From Terrimesophilobacter bigeumensis (GTDB taxonomy: Bacteria; Actinomycetota; Actinomycetes; Actinomycetales; Microbacteriaceae): DNA of 64,000 nucleotides. Location: the NCBI RefSeq assembly GCF_039537265.1, contig NZ_BAABAE010000003.1, positions 1,054,001 through 1,118,000 on the forward strand, written 5' to 3'. Made by a program: the position numbers and the translations under genes. Below are positions 52,615 to 61,953 of the stretch, one piece after another. How positions within the stretch are numbered: position 1 is the stretch's first letter; every line of letters begins with the position of its first letter. The notes beneath the pieces were generated by a model. That model was not told the origin of the DNA. It was given only the letters and a program-made list of their open reading frames with translations, and did no database searches.

Positions 52615-53379
52615 CTAACCTACGCTCGCACTCGTGAGAAATCGATCGTAGCCTTCGTCTTCGAGCCGGTCGGCGAGCTCGGGCCCGCCCTCCTCCGCGA
52701 CCCGGCCGTCGATGAAGACGTGCACGAAGTCGGGGCGGATGTACCGCAGGATGCGCGTGTAGTGGGTGATGAGCAGGAGGCCGAGATCGGTCCCGTCCTT
52801 CGCCCGGTTGACCCCCTCCGCCACGATCTTGAGCGCATCGACGTCGAGGCCGGAGTCGGTCTCGTCGAGGATCGCGAACTTCGGCTTGAGGAGTTCCAAC
52901 TGCAGGATCTCGTGGCGCTTCTTCTCCCCGCCGGAGAAGCCCTCGTTGACATTGCGGTCCGCGAACGACGAGTCCATGCGAAGGTTCGACATCGAGGTCT
53001 TCACGTCCTTGACCCAGCCCCGGATGGCCGGAGCCTCCCCGTCGATCGCGGTCTTGGCCGTGCGGAGGAAGTTGGTGACGGTCACGCCCGGGATCTCCAC
53101 CGGGTACTGCATGGCGAGGAAGAGCCCGGCGCGTGCGCGGGCATCGACGGTCATGGCGAGGAGGTCCTCGCCGTCGAGGGTCACCGAGCCGCTCTCGACG
53201 TGGTACTTCGGATGTCCGGCGATCGTGTAGGCGAGGGTCGACTTGCCCGACCCGTTCGGCCCCATGATCGCGTGGGTCTCACCGTCGCGCACCACAAGGT
53301 CGACGCCGTTGAGGATGGGCTTGGTGCCCTGCTCGGTCTCCACGCTCACGTGGAGGTCTTTGATCTCGAGTACTGGCAT
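52615..53379 (-). CDS. sufC: Fe-S assembly ATPase SufC
   Basis: A 254-residue ABC ATPase that drives the SufBCD scaffold. Walker A GPNGSGKSTLAY is at 40-51, signature GFSGGEKKRHEILQL near 146-160, Walker B FAILDETDSGLDVDALKIVAEGVN with the SufC-specific D-E-T-D-S-G-L-D. It lies between the Rieske protein (4-bp gap) and sufT, in one minus-strand operon. Confidence 0.96.
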   Translation of the reverse strand: MPVLEIKDLHVSVETEQGTKPILNGVDLVVRDGETHAIMGPNGSGKSTLAYTIAGHPKYHVESGSVTLDGEDLLAMTVDARARAGLFLAMQYPVEIPGVTVTNFLRTAKTAIDGEAPAIRGWVKDVKTSMSNLRMDSSFADRNVNEGFSGGEKKRHEILQLELLKPKFAILDETDSGLDVDALKIVAEGVNRAKDGTDLGLLLITHYTRILRYIRPDFVHVFIDGRVAEEGGPELADRLEDEGYDRFLTSASVG

Positions 53380-53383
53380 GGCC

Positions 53384-53725
53384 TCAGGCTTCTTTTCTCT
53401 CGTAGTCGAATCGGGGGGTCGGGTCGAGGTACACGTCGCCGTCGACGATCGTGACCTCGAACACCGGAACGGGTTCGTAGGCGGGGAGGGTGAGCGCCTG
53501 GCCGGTCCTGAGCGAGAACTTGGAGCCGTGCGCCCAGCACTCGAGTGTGTCGTCCTCGACGAAGCCCTCGGAGAGCGAGATGTCCCCGTGGGTGCAGGTG
53601 TCGCCGATCGCGAAGATCTCGCCCGCAGAGTCCTTGACGAGCGCGATCGGCTGGTCGTCGATCACGACGCGGACGGCGGAGGTGAGCTCGATCTCGGCGG
53701 CGGGGCAGATGCGTACGGCCGTCAT
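53384..53725 (-). CDS. Rieske [2Fe-2S] ferredoxin in the suf operon
   Basis: A 113-residue Rieske protein of the ferredoxin-subunit type. Ligands are Cys44 and His46 (CTHGDISLSEG) and Cys63 and His66 (CWAHGSKF). The fold is standard, without a membrane anchor, so it is soluble. It probably supplies electrons to cluster assembly, as suggested for similar genes in actinobacterial suf operons. The start overlaps the sufD stop as ATGA. Confidence 0.92.
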   Translation of the reverse strand: MTAVRICPAAEIELTSAVRVVIDDQPIALVKDSAGEIFAIGDTCTHGDISLSEGFVEDDTLECWAHGSKFSLRTGQALTLPAYEPVPVFEVTIVDGDVYLDPTPRFDYERKEA

Positions 53726-54921
53726 GCCCGGAGCTCCGCTTCGATCGCGGCGTCGAGTTGTTCCTGGACGGCTGGGACGCCGATCTTCTGCACGATACCG
53801 GAGAGGAATCCGCGCACGACGAGACGCCTGGCCTCGTCCTCCGGGATGCCACGCGCCTCGAGGTAGAAGAGCTGCTCGTCGTCGAATCGGCCGCTCGCGC
53901 TGGCGTGACCGGCGCCGGCGATGTCGCCCGTCTCGATCTCGAGGTTCGGCACGGAATCTGCGCGGGTGCCGTCGGTGAGCAGCAGGTTGCGGTTCTCCTC
54001 GTAACTGTCCGTACCGTTCGCCGTGGGCCGGATGAGCACGTCGCCGATCCACACCGTGCGGGCATCCTCACCCTGCAGCGCACCGCGGTAGCTGACCCTG
54101 GATTTGGTGTGCGGCGCATCGTGATTGACGAACACCTGGTGTTCGAGATGCTGTCCGGCGTCGGCGAAGTACACACCGTAGAGTTCGACGTCGCTGCCCT
54201 CGCCGGCGAGGTGCGCGTTCGTGTTGACCCTGACGATCGAGCCGCTCAGCGAAACGACGACGTGCCGCAGGTGGGCGTCCTTGCCGAGCTTCGCGAAGTG
54301 CGTCGCGAGGTGGATGCCGTCGTCGGCCCACTCCTGCACGCTCACGACCGTGAGGCGGGCACCGTCGCCGACCGAGATCTCGAGGTTCTCGCTCAGCTGG
54401 GCGGTACCCGTGCTCTGCAGGATGACGACGCCGCGGCTGTTGGGGCGCGCGTCGATGACGAGATGCGCCGCCCGAGGCTCCACCCCCACCGCCGAGCGGA
54501 TGATCGTCGCCTCGACCGGCTCCTCGCCGGAGACCGTGACGACGAGTGCGTCCTCGAAGGCCGTCCAGGCGTTCGCCGAGCCGCGCTCCTCCGGCGTGCC
54601 GACGGAGCCGATCCGCGCATCCGAGCGACCGACCCAGTCGACCGAGATGTCATCGTCCTTGTCGACCGAGTAGTCGTACCGCCCCCCGCCGAGGACTCCG
54701 TCGAGAAGCGCCGCAAGGCGCTTGATGGGCGTGTACTTCCATTCCGTCTCGAAGCCGCTCACCGGCTCGAAGTCGGCGACGTCGAACGAGGAGAAGCGCC
54801 CGGCACGGCTCTGGATGGGCACGAGTCCCCACCCGCCGTCGCTGTGTTGCTTCGAGAGGAGTCTGGAGTGCTCGATCGCCGCTGCCGTCGGTGTGACCGT
54901 CGATGGTGAGAGTGCTGGCAT
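53722..54921 (-). CDS. sufD: Fe-S assembly scaffold protein SufD
   Basis: A 399-residue SufD. The beta-helix core is recognised by VVILQSTGTAQLSENLEISVGDGARLTVVSVQEW, HVVVSLSGSIVRVNTNAHLAGEGSDVELYGVYFADAGQHLEHQVFVNHDAPHTKSRVSYRGAL and the C-terminal GHASASGRFDDEQLFYLEARGIPEDEARRLVVRGFL. It pairs with SufB in the SufBC2D complex. It starts 2 bp after sufB and overlaps the Rieske gene. Confidence 0.95.
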   Translation of the reverse strand: MPALSPSTVTPTAAAIEHSRLLSKQHSDGGWGLVPIQSRAGRFSSFDVADFEPVSGFETEWKYTPIKRLAALLDGVLGGGRYDYSVDKDDDISVDWVGRSDARIGSVGTPEERGSANAWTAFEDALVVTVSGEEPVEATIIRSAVGVEPRAAHLVIDARPNSRGVVILQSTGTAQLSENLEISVGDGARLTVVSVQEWADDGIHLATHFAKLGKDAHLRHVVVSLSGSIVRVNTNAHLAGEGSDVELYGVYFADAGQHLEHQVFVNHDAPHTKSRVSYRGALQGEDARTVWIGDVLIRPTANGTDSYEENRNLLLTDGTRADSVPNLEIETGDIAGAGHASASGRFDDEQLFYLEARGIPEDEARRLVVRGFLSGIVQKIGVPAVQEQLDAAIEAELRA

Positions 54922-54923
54922 CG

Positions 54924-56342
54924 CTATCCGACGGATCCTTCCATGCCCATCTCGATGAGCTTGTTCAGCTCCATGGCGTACTCCATGGGAAGTTCTCGCG
55001 CGATCGGTTCGATGAAGCCGCGAACGATCATAGCCATCGCCTCGGCCTCCTCCATGCCCCGTGACTGCAGGTAGAAGAGCTGCTCCGCGCTCACCCGCGA
55101 GACCGTCGCCTCGTGCCCCATCTGCACGTCGTCCTCGCGGATGTCGGTCGTGGGGTAGGTGTCGGAGCGCGAGATCGTGTCGACCAGGAGCGCGTCGCAG
55201 CGCACGGTGTTCGCGGAGTGGTGCGCTCCCTCGGCGATACGGACCTCGCCGCGGTATCCGGAGCGCCCGCCACCCCGTGCGATCGACTTCGAGACGATCG
55301 AGGACTGGGTATGCGGCGCGAGGTGGATCATCTTGGCGCCCGCATCCTGGTGCTGGCCCGGACCTGCGAAGGCCACGGAGAGCGTCTCTCCCTTGGAGTG
55401 CTCGCCGACGAGGTAGATCGACGGGTACTTCATGGTGACCTTGGAGCCGATGTTGCCGTCGACCCACTCCATGGTCGCGCCCTCGTGGGCGATCGCGCGC
55501 TTGGTCACGAGGTTGTAGACGTTGTTCGACCAGTTCTGGATGGTCGTGTAGCGCACGCGGGCGTTCTTCTTGACGACGATCTCCACGACGGCGGAGTGCA
55601 GCGAATCGGTCGTGTAGATCGGGGCGGTACAGCCCTCGATGTAGTGCACGTAACTGCCCTCGTCGGCGATGATGAGGGTTCGCTCGAACTGGCCCATGTT
55701 CTCGGTGTTGATGCGGAAGTAGGCCTGCAGCGGGATCTCGACGTGAACGCCGGGCGGCACGTAGACGAAGGAGCCCCCGGACCATGCCGCGGTGTTGAGC
55801 GCGGCGAACTTGTTGTCCCCGGCCGGGATGATCGTGCCGAAGTACTCCTCGAAGAACTCGGGGTGCTCGCGCAGGGCGGTGTCGGTGTCGGTGAAGATGA
55901 CGCCCTGGGCCTCGAGGTCCTCCCGGATCTGGTGGTAGACGACCTCGGACTCGTACTGGGCGGTGACCCCGGCGACGAGCCGGGAGCGCTCGGCCTCGGG
56001 GATGCCGATGCGCTCGTAGGTGTTCTTGATGTCGTCCGGGAGGTCCTCCCAGGTCTGCGCCTGCCGCTCGGTGGAGCGCACGAAGTACTTGATGTTGTCG
56101 AAGTCGATGCCGGAGAGGTCGGCGCCCCAGGCCGGCATGGGCTTGCGCAGGAACATGCTCAGGCCCTTGAGGCGGTTCTTGAGCATCCACTCGGGTTCGC
56201 CCTTGAGGCGGGAGATGTCGGTGACGACCGCTTCGTCGATCCCGCGGCGGGCACTCGCACCGGCGGCATCGGAGTCGGCCCAGCCGAATTCGTAGACGCC
56301 GAGGCTCTCCAGTTCAGGACGATTGATCAGAACGTCTGACAT
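54924..56342 (-). CDS. sufB: Fe-S assembly scaffold protein SufB
   Basis: A 472-residue SufB. Features: FVRSTERQAQTWEDLPDDIKNTYERIGIPEAER, GGSFVYVPPGVHVEIPLQAYFRINTENMGQFERTLIIADEGSYVHYIEGCTAP, VKKNARVRYTTIQNWSNNVYNLVTKRA and the C-terminal HEATVSRVSAEQLFYLQSRGMEEAEA. It holds the nascent Fe-S cluster. It is the first gene of the operon; GAGAGG precedes the ATG. The promoter lies about 210 bp upstream (56556-56584), so the mRNA has a long leader. No sufR regulator precedes it. Confidence 0.96.
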   Translation of the reverse strand: MSDVLINRPELESLGVYEFGWADSDAAGASARRGIDEAVVTDISRLKGEPEWMLKNRLKGLSMFLRKPMPAWGADLSGIDFDNIKYFVRSTERQAQTWEDLPDDIKNTYERIGIPEAERSRLVAGVTAQYESEVVYHQIREDLEAQGVIFTDTDTALREHPEFFEEYFGTIIPAGDNKFAALNTAAWSGGSFVYVPPGVHVEIPLQAYFRINTENMGQFERTLIIADEGSYVHYIEGCTAPIYTTDSLHSAVVEIVVKKNARVRYTTIQNWSNNVYNLVTKRAIAHEGATMEWVDGNIGSKVTMKYPSIYLVGEHSKGETLSVAFAGPGQHQDAGAKMIHLAPHTQSSIVSKSIARGGGRSGYRGEVRIAEGAHHSANTVRCDALLVDTISRSDTYPTTDIREDDVQMGHEATVSRVSAEQLFYLQSRGMEEAEAMAMIVRGFIEPIARELPMEYAMELNKLIEMGMEGSVG

Positions 56343-56555
56343 GTTCCACCTCTCTGCGATACCTTCTGTCCGCTTCAACCCGTGGTGACACCAGGCCATT
56401 CCCTGCGGATACCGGATGTCGGGCCGGCACGACGTGCCGAACCTGCGTGTGCGTCGCGACCGGGGTCGCTTGCTTAGACTGGGCGAAGACTCCGGCATCC
56501 TTGCCGGGCACACGTGCGCGGGAAGAATTCCTGGCCACTCGCCGTTGTTCTTTCG

Positions 56556-56584
56556 ATTCTACAGGGCTGAGGCCGGATTGTCAG
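56556..56584 (-). promoter_or_regulatory. Promoter of the suf operon
   Basis: CTGACA (56584-56579), a 17-bp spacer and TAGAAT (56561-56556) on the minus strand form a strong housekeeping promoter. The transcript would begin near 56549, leaving a leader of about 205 nt before sufB. No other gene lies between 56343 and 56634; I see no known riboswitch fold in the leader. Confidence 0.65.
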
Positions 56585-56634
56585 GGCTCCCGCGCGCAGG
56601 TGAGCGATTTTCGGAAAGCAAGGGAGCGCGTGAC

Positions 56635-57558
56635 GTGCGCGGATGGAAGCGATTCACCGACTGGCTGCTCCCCCGCGAGCTGACCCGCCGCGCCAGGGCG
56701 TTCGCCTGGGCATCGCTTGCGACGGAGATCGCGATCGTCGGGACGGGAGGATCCGTCCGGCTCACGGCATCCGGCCTCGGCTGCCCGGCCTGGCCGCTGT
56801 GCACCCCTGATTCGCTCGTCCCGGTGCCGGAGCTCGGGTTCCACGCTCTCGTCGAGTTCTCGAACCGAATGATGAGCGGCGTCGTCGCGCTCGTCGCCCT
56901 CTTCACCTTCCTCTTCCTCGCCCGGCAGCTCAGGGCGCGGCGGGAGCTGTTCTGGCTGAGCTTCGCGCTCGGCGTGCTCGTGCTCGTGCAGGCCGGGATC
57001 GGCGGGATCACGGTGCTGTCTAGCCTCGAGTCCTACATCGTGGGGCTGCACTTCGTGATCTCTGCGGCGATGGTCGTGCTCGCCGCGACGCTCGTCTGGT
57101 TCGTCCATCTGCCCGCCGGGCGTGCCGCACCGCTCCCGCGATGGGTGCGCGGCCTCGCCTGGACCACCGCGACCGCCGCCGCCCTGACGGTGCTCGTCGG
57201 CATTCTCACGACGGGTTCCGGGCCGCACGCCGGCGACCTGGACGTGGCGCGCAACGGCCTGCCGACGGAACTCATGGAGCACCTGCACGCCTGGCCCGCT
57301 TACGTCCTCTTCGGGCTCACCTTGCTGCTCGTCCTGCTCGCCTGGCGCAACGGTTTCGTCGCCACCCGCAACCTCGCGCTCTGGCTCGTCGGTGCCGAGT
57401 TCCTGCAGATCGCCGTCGGCCTCTACCAGTCGCGCAACGGCCTGCCCGCCCTCGCGGTCGGAGTGCACATGGTGCTCGCCTGCCTGCTTCTCGCGATCAT
57501 GACGGCGGTCGTGCTCTCGACGACGCGGCCACGGGCGGATACCCGGACGAAGCCCTAG
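56635..57558 (+). CDS. ctaA: Haem A synthase CtaA/COX15
   Basis: A 307-residue membrane enzyme converting haem O to haem A for cytochrome oxidase. It has eight TM helices with His-bearing segments FSNRMMSGVVALVALFTF..., VQAGIGGITVLSSLESYIVGLHFVISAAMV, ILTTGSGPHAGD and MEHLHAWPAYVLFGL, and an N-terminal GLGCPAWPLC Cys pair as in other actinobacteria. GTG at 56635 follows AGGGAG by 9 nt. The stop overlaps the convergent ctaB by 4 bp. Confidence 0.93.
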   Translation: MRGWKRFTDWLLPRELTRRARAFAWASLATEIAIVGTGGSVRLTASGLGCPAWPLCTPDSLVPVPELGFHALVEFSNRMMSGVVALVALFTFLFLARQLRARRELFWLSFALGVLVLVQAGIGGITVLSSLESYIVGLHFVISAAMVVLAATLVWFVHLPAGRAAPLPRWVRGLAWTTATAAALTVLVGILTTGSGPHAGDLDVARNGLPTELMEHLHAWPAYVLFGLTLLLVLLAWRNGFVATRNLALWLVGAEFLQIAVGLYQSRNGLPALAVGVHMVLACLLLAIMTAVVLSTTRPRADTRTKP

Positions 57559-58475
57559 AAGGGCAGCAGCGGGTCGATCCCGACCGCGACGAACAGGAGC
57601 GTCAGGTAGGTGATCGAGGCGTGGAAGACCCGCATCGGCGAGCCCTCCGCGTGCCGGATGGCCTTGGAGTACAGGCGGTGCGACTCGACCACGAACCAGC
57701 CGCCGGAGAGCACGGCGACCGCCGTGTAGAGGATGCCCATACCCGCGACCGGCACGAGCAGGAGCGAGCAGACGACGGTCGCCCAGGCGTAGAGCACGAC
57801 CTGAAGGCCCACCTGCGTCCGGCCCCGCACCACGGCGAGCATCGGCACGTTCGCCGCCTGGTAGTCCTTGCGATACCGCATCGACAGCGGCCAGTAGTGC
57901 GGAGGGGTCCAGAGGAACACGACCCCGAACAGGATGACCGGGGCCCAGCCGAGCGAGCCGGTCACGGCCGACCATCCGACGAGCACGGGAACGCATCCGG
58001 CAGCCCCGCCCCAGATGATGTTCTGGGAAGTACGCCGCTTGAGCCAGAGCGAGTAGATGACGACGTAGAAGACGTGCCCGGCTGCGGCGAGCCCCGCCGC
58101 GACCCAGTTGACGAGCAGGCCGAGCCAGAGCGTCGAGACGATGGCCGTCACCCAGGCGAAGACGAGCGCCTCCCGATCGGTGAGCTCGCCGGTGACGAGC
58201 GGCCGTCTGCTCGTTCGACGCATGACGCGGTCGATGTCCCGGTCGATGTAGCAGTTGAAGGCGCCGGCCGAGCCCGCACTCAGCGCGCCGCCGACGAGCG
58301 TCGCCAACACGAGCCACAGGTCGGGGATGCCGCCCTGGGCGAGGAACATGACGGGGATCGTCGTGATGAGCAGGAGCTCGATGATGCGGGGCTTGGTGAG
58401 CTGGAGGTACGCACCGGCCTTGCGACGGATGCCGATCCGTTCGTCGCTCGAACGCGTCGTTACGGCCGTGTCCAT
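57555..58475 (-). CDS. ctaB: Protohaem IX farnesyltransferase (haem O synthase) CtaB
   Basis: A 306-residue UbiA-type prenyltransferase. The first Asp-rich motif is NCYIDRDIDRVMRRTSRRPL (about 78-97), the second lies near YRKDYQAANVPMLAVVRG, and nine TM helices span the rest. It adds farnesyl to haem B to make haem O, the substrate of CtaA encoded just beside it. GAGGAG is close to the ATG and a -10-like TAGACT lies about 40 bp upstream. It is divergent from tkt. Confidence 0.95.
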   Translation of the reverse strand: MDTAVTTRSSDERIGIRRKAGAYLQLTKPRIIELLLITTIPVMFLAQGGIPDLWLVLATLVGGALSAGSAGAFNCYIDRDIDRVMRRTSRRPLVTGELTDREALVFAWVTAIVSTLWLGLLVNWVAAGLAAAGHVFYVVIYSLWLKRRTSQNIIWGGAAGCVPVLVGWSAVTGSLGWAPVILFGVVFLWTPPHYWPLSMRYRKDYQAANVPMLAVVRGRTQVGLQVVLYAWATVVCSLLLVPVAGMGILYTAVAVLSGGWFVVESHRLYSKAIRHAEGSPMRVFHASITYLTLLFVAVGIDPLLPF

Positions 58476-58571
58476 CGCTCCTCATCCGTATCCGGAAAGT
58501 CCCCGCATCCGAGTCTAAGCGACCGGCGGTCCTGCCACTGTCGGCGCCCTGCGTGCCCCGTGGCAGTTGCC

Positions 58572-58677
58572 TATACTGGGGATTGCTTGCCAGCCGGATC
58601 CTGAGGATCCAGGGTGCCAATGATGTCAGGGTGAGCGATCAACGTACAGTCCACGATCGCGAACGGTCGTGCACGAC
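58572..58677 (+). promoter_or_regulatory. tkt promoter and structured leader
   Basis: TATACT (58572-58577) is the best -10 before tkt and implies a leader of about 115 nt. The leader holds a perfect 15-bp dyad GGATCCTGAGGATCC (58596-58610) and a perfect 12-bp palindrome GTCGTGCACGAC (58666-58677), 23 nt before the start codon. Either could bind a regulator of the tkt-tal-pgi-zwf operon. No clear -35 is seen. Confidence 0.5.
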
Positions 58678-58700
58678 GGCAGAAGGGTCATCGAATTCTT

Positions 58701-60791
58701 ATGGCAGCACTCGACTGGGAGCCGATCGACGACCGAGCGGTTGACACGGCGCGGATCCTCGCGGCGGATGCCGTGGAGAAGGTGGGCAACGGACATCCGG
58801 GCACCGCCATGAGTCTCGCCCCCGCCGCCTACCTGCTGTTCCAGAAGATCATGCGCCGCGACCCGAGCGACAGCTCCTGGCTCGGCCGCGACCGGTTCAT
58901 CCTCTCGGCGGGCCACTCCTCCCTCACCCAGTACGTGCAGCTCTACTTCGGCGGCGACGGACTCGAGCTCGACGACCTCAAGGCGTTGCGGACCTGGGGC
59001 TCGAAGACGCCGGGGCATCCCGAATACGGACACACCGCCGGGGTCGAGATGACCACGGGCCCCCTCGGCCAGGGCATCTCCTCCGCCGTCGGCTTCGCCT
59101 ACGCCTCCCGCTACGAGCGCGGCCTGTTCGACCCGGATGCCGCGGCCGGCACGAGCCCGTTCGACCACTTCGTCTACGTCATCGCTAGCGACGGCGACCT
59201 CGAGGAGGGCATCTCGAGCGAGGCCTCCTCCCTCGCCGGCCATCAGAAGCTCGGCAACCTCGTCGTCATCTACGACGACAACCAGATCTCGATCGAGGAC
59301 GACACCGACATCGCCTTCACCGAGGATGTCGCCGCCCGCTACGAGGCCTACCACTGGCACGTCCAGGTGGTCGACTGGAAGAAGACCGGCGTCTACACCG
59401 AGGATGTCGCCGAGCTGCATCGCGCGATCGAGGCCGCCCAGGGCGAGACCGACCGGCCTTCGCTCATCGTCCTCCGCACGATCATCGGATGGCCGTCCCC
59501 CACGAAGCAGAACACCGGCAAGATCCATGGTTCCGCTCTCGGAGCCGAGGAGCTCGCCGCGGTCAAGAAGGTGCTCGACTTCGACCCGGAGGAGACCTTC
59601 GCGGTCGAGCCGGAGGTCATCGCCCACACGCGGAAGGCTCTCGACCGAGGCGCCGCAGCGCGGGCCGAGTGGCAGAAGGGCTTCGACGCCTGGGCCACAG
59701 CCAATCCCGACCGCAAGGCCCTGCTAGACCGGCTCGATTCCGGTGCTCTGCCCGACGGCGTCGAGAACGCGCTGCCGGTCTTCGAGGCGGGCAAGGACGT
59801 GTCGACCCGCGCCGCATCCGGCAAGGTCATCAACGCCCTCGCCGACATCGTCCCCGAACTGTGGGGCGGCTCCGCCGACCTCGCCGAGTCGAACAACACG
59901 ACGATCGAGTCGGCGAAGTCCTTCGTGCCGGCCGAGCACTCGACGCACGAGTGGGCCGGCGACCGGTACGGCCGCGTCCTGCATTTCGGCATCCGCGAGC
60001 ACGCCATGGGCGCGATCGTCAATGGAATCGTGCTGCACGGCAGGACCCGTGCCTTCGGCGGCACCTTCCTGATCTTCAGCGACTACATGCGCCCGGCGGT
60101 GCGACTCGCCGCACTCATGCAGATCCCCTCGATCTACGTCTGGACGCACGACTCCGTGGCACTCGGCGGCGACGGGCCCACCCACCAGCCGATCGAGCAG
60201 CTCACGGCCCTGCGTGCGATCCCGGGCCTCGACGTCGTCCGCCCCGCGGATGCCAATGAGGTCGCCTACGCCTGGCTCGCCATGCTGCAGCGCAGAGGCG
60301 GCCCCGCGGGGATCGCCCTCAGCCGGCAGAACCTGCCGGTGTTCGCGCGCGGCGACGGCGCGGCATCCGGAGACACGCTCGCCTCGGCCAGCAATGTGGC
60401 CCGCGGCGCCTACGTGCTCGCGGAGGCCCCAGAGGGCTCCCCCGACGTCATCATCATCGCGACCGGATCCGAGGTGCAGTTCGCCCTCGAGGCCCGCGAG
60501 GCGCTCAAGGCCGACGGCGTCGGCGCCCGTGTCGTCTCCGCCCCGTGCCTCGAGTGGTTCGAGGAACAGGATGCCGACTACCGGGAATCGGTGCTCCCCG
60601 CCTCGGTGACCGCCCGGGTCTCCGTCGAGGCGGGCATCGCCCTCGGCTGGCGCGGCATCGTCGGCGACCGCGGACGTAGCGTCTCCATCGAGCACTACGG
60701 AGCCTCAGCGGACTACGAGACGCTCTATCGTGAGTTCGGGCTCACCACGGAGCACGTCGTCTCTGCGGTGAAGGATTCCCTCGCCGCGTGA
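58701..60791 (+). CDS. tkt: Transketolase
   Basis: A 696-residue thiamine-diphosphate enzyme of the non-oxidative pentose phosphate pathway. N-terminal GNGHPGTAMSLAPAAYLLFQ, PGHPEYGHTAGVEMTTGPLGQG, the ThDP motif SDGDLEEGISSEASSLAGHQKLGNLVVIYDDNQIS (about 156-190), the Glu activator region REHAMGAI and substrate-binding THDSVALGGDGPTHQP near 483-498 are intact. It opens the operon; tal follows by 31 bp with AGGAG before its ATG. Confidence 0.97.
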   Translation: MAALDWEPIDDRAVDTARILAADAVEKVGNGHPGTAMSLAPAAYLLFQKIMRRDPSDSSWLGRDRFILSAGHSSLTQYVQLYFGGDGLELDDLKALRTWGSKTPGHPEYGHTAGVEMTTGPLGQGISSAVGFAYASRYERGLFDPDAAAGTSPFDHFVYVIASDGDLEEGISSEASSLAGHQKLGNLVVIYDDNQISIEDDTDIAFTEDVAARYEAYHWHVQVVDWKKTGVYTEDVAELHRAIEAAQGETDRPSLIVLRTIIGWPSPTKQNTGKIHGSALGAEELAAVKKVLDFDPEETFAVEPEVIAHTRKALDRGAAARAEWQKGFDAWATANPDRKALLDRLDSGALPDGVENALPVFEAGKDVSTRAASGKVINALADIVPELWGGSADLAESNNTTIESAKSFVPAEHSTHEWAGDRYGRVLHFGIREHAMGAIVNGIVLHGRTRAFGGTFLIFSDYMRPAVRLAALMQIPSIYVWTHDSVALGGDGPTHQPIEQLTALRAIPGLDVVRPADANEVAYAWLAMLQRRGGPAGIALSRQNLPVFARGDGAASGDTLASASNVARGAYVLAEAPEGSPDVIIIATGSEVQFALEAREALKADGVGARVVSAPCLEWFEEQDADYRESVLPASVTARVSVEAGIALGWRGIVGDRGRSVSIEHYGASADYETLYREFGLTTEHVVSAVKDSLAA

Positions 60792-60822
60792 GGCCTGGGC
60801 CAGTACAAGGAGAAGAGAACAG

Positions 60823-61953
60823 ATGACCGACAACACGAGCCCACTCGCCGAACTCACGAAGGCGGGCGTGAGCGTCTGGCTCGACGACCTCTCCCGCGAT
60901 CGGATCGTCTCGGGAGGGCTGCAGAAGCTCATCGACGACCGCCATGTGGTGGGCGTCACGACGAACCCGACGATCTTCGCGAACGCCCTCGCCAAGGGCG
61001 AAGACTACGACGCGCAGGTGGCGAACCTCGCAGCCGCCGGCACGAGCGTAAGCGACGCCGTCGTAGACATCACGACCCACGACGTCGCGCGTGGATGCGA
61101 CATCTTCCGGCCTCTCTACGACTCCTCGGCCGGCCGCGACGGCCGCGTATCGATCGAGGTCGAGCCTGCCCTCGCCCATGACACGGCCGGCACGATCGCC
61201 CAGGGCCGGATGCTGTGGGACACCGTGGATCGCCCGAACGTCATGATCAAGGTGCCCGCGACGATCGAGGGCCTCGAGGCGATCACCGAGCTCACCGCGC
61301 TCGGCATCAGCGTGAATGTCACGCTCATCTTCAGCCTTGAGCGCCACCGCGAGGTCATCAACGCCTACCTCGCCGGCCTCGAGAAGGCGAAGTCCGCCGG
61401 CATCGACCTCACCGGCATCCGCTCGGTCGCCTCGTTCTTCGTCTCGCGTGTCGACACCGAGGTCGACAAGCGCCTGAAGGCCATCGGAACGCCCGAGGCG
61501 CTCGCTCTCAAGGGCAAGGCGGGCATCGCCAACGCCCGGCTGGCCTACCAGGTCTTCGAGCAGGCCTTCGCGAGCGAACGCGCCACGGGGCTTCTCGCCG
61601 CGGGAGCGAACGCGCAGCGCCCGCTCTGGGCATCCACCGGGGTCAAGGATCCCGCTCTCAAGGACACGCTCTACATCGAGGAGCTCGTCGCCGACGACAC
61701 GGTCAACACGATGCCGGAGAAGACCATGGAGGCGACGTTCGATCACGGGGAGATCCGCGGCGACACCGTCACCGGCAATTACGCGGACGCCAACGCCGTG
61801 CTCGACGCGATCGCGGCACAGGGCATCTCCTACGACGAGGTGACCGCCCTGCTCGAGAAGGAGGGCATCGAGAAGTTCACGGTCTCCTGGAACGAGCTCC
61901 TCGACACGGTCTCGGCGGCGCTCGAGACCGCTCGCGGAAAGTCCGGTTCGTGA
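60823..61953 (+). CDS. tal: Transaldolase
   Basis: A 376-residue class of transaldolase typical of actinobacteria: VSVWLDDLSRDRIVSGGLQKLI, GVTTNPTIFANAL, Schiff-base Lys in NVMIKVPATIEGLEAI (about 142), and SVNVTLIFSLERHREVINAYLAGLE. The late GANAQRPLWASTGVKDPALKDTLYIEELV and NTMPEKTMEATFDHGEI confirm it. It links to tkt in the pentose phosphate pathway and overlaps pgi by 4 bp. Confidence 0.97.
   Translation: MTDNTSPLAELTKAGVSVWLDDLSRDRIVSGGLQKLIDDRHVVGVTTNPTIFANALAKGEDYDAQVANLAAAGTSVSDAVVDITTHDVARGCDIFRPLYDSSAGRDGRVSIEVEPALAHDTAGTIAQGRMLWDTVDRPNVMIKVPATIEGLEAITELTALGISVNVTLIFSLERHREVINAYLAGLEKAKSAGIDLTGIRSVASFFVSRVDTEVDKRLKAIGTPEALALKGKAGIANARLAYQVFEQAFASERATGLLAAGANAQRPLWASTGVKDPALKDTLYIEELVADDTVNTMPEKTMEATFDHGEIRGDTVTGNYADANAVLDAIAAQGISYDEVTALLEKEGIEKFTVSWNELLDTVSAALETARGKSGS

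Noticed and set aside
53722..56190. An 822-codon frame joining sufD to upstream DNA
   Set aside because: The upstream 420 codons overlap sufB in another frame. SufD starts at 54921.
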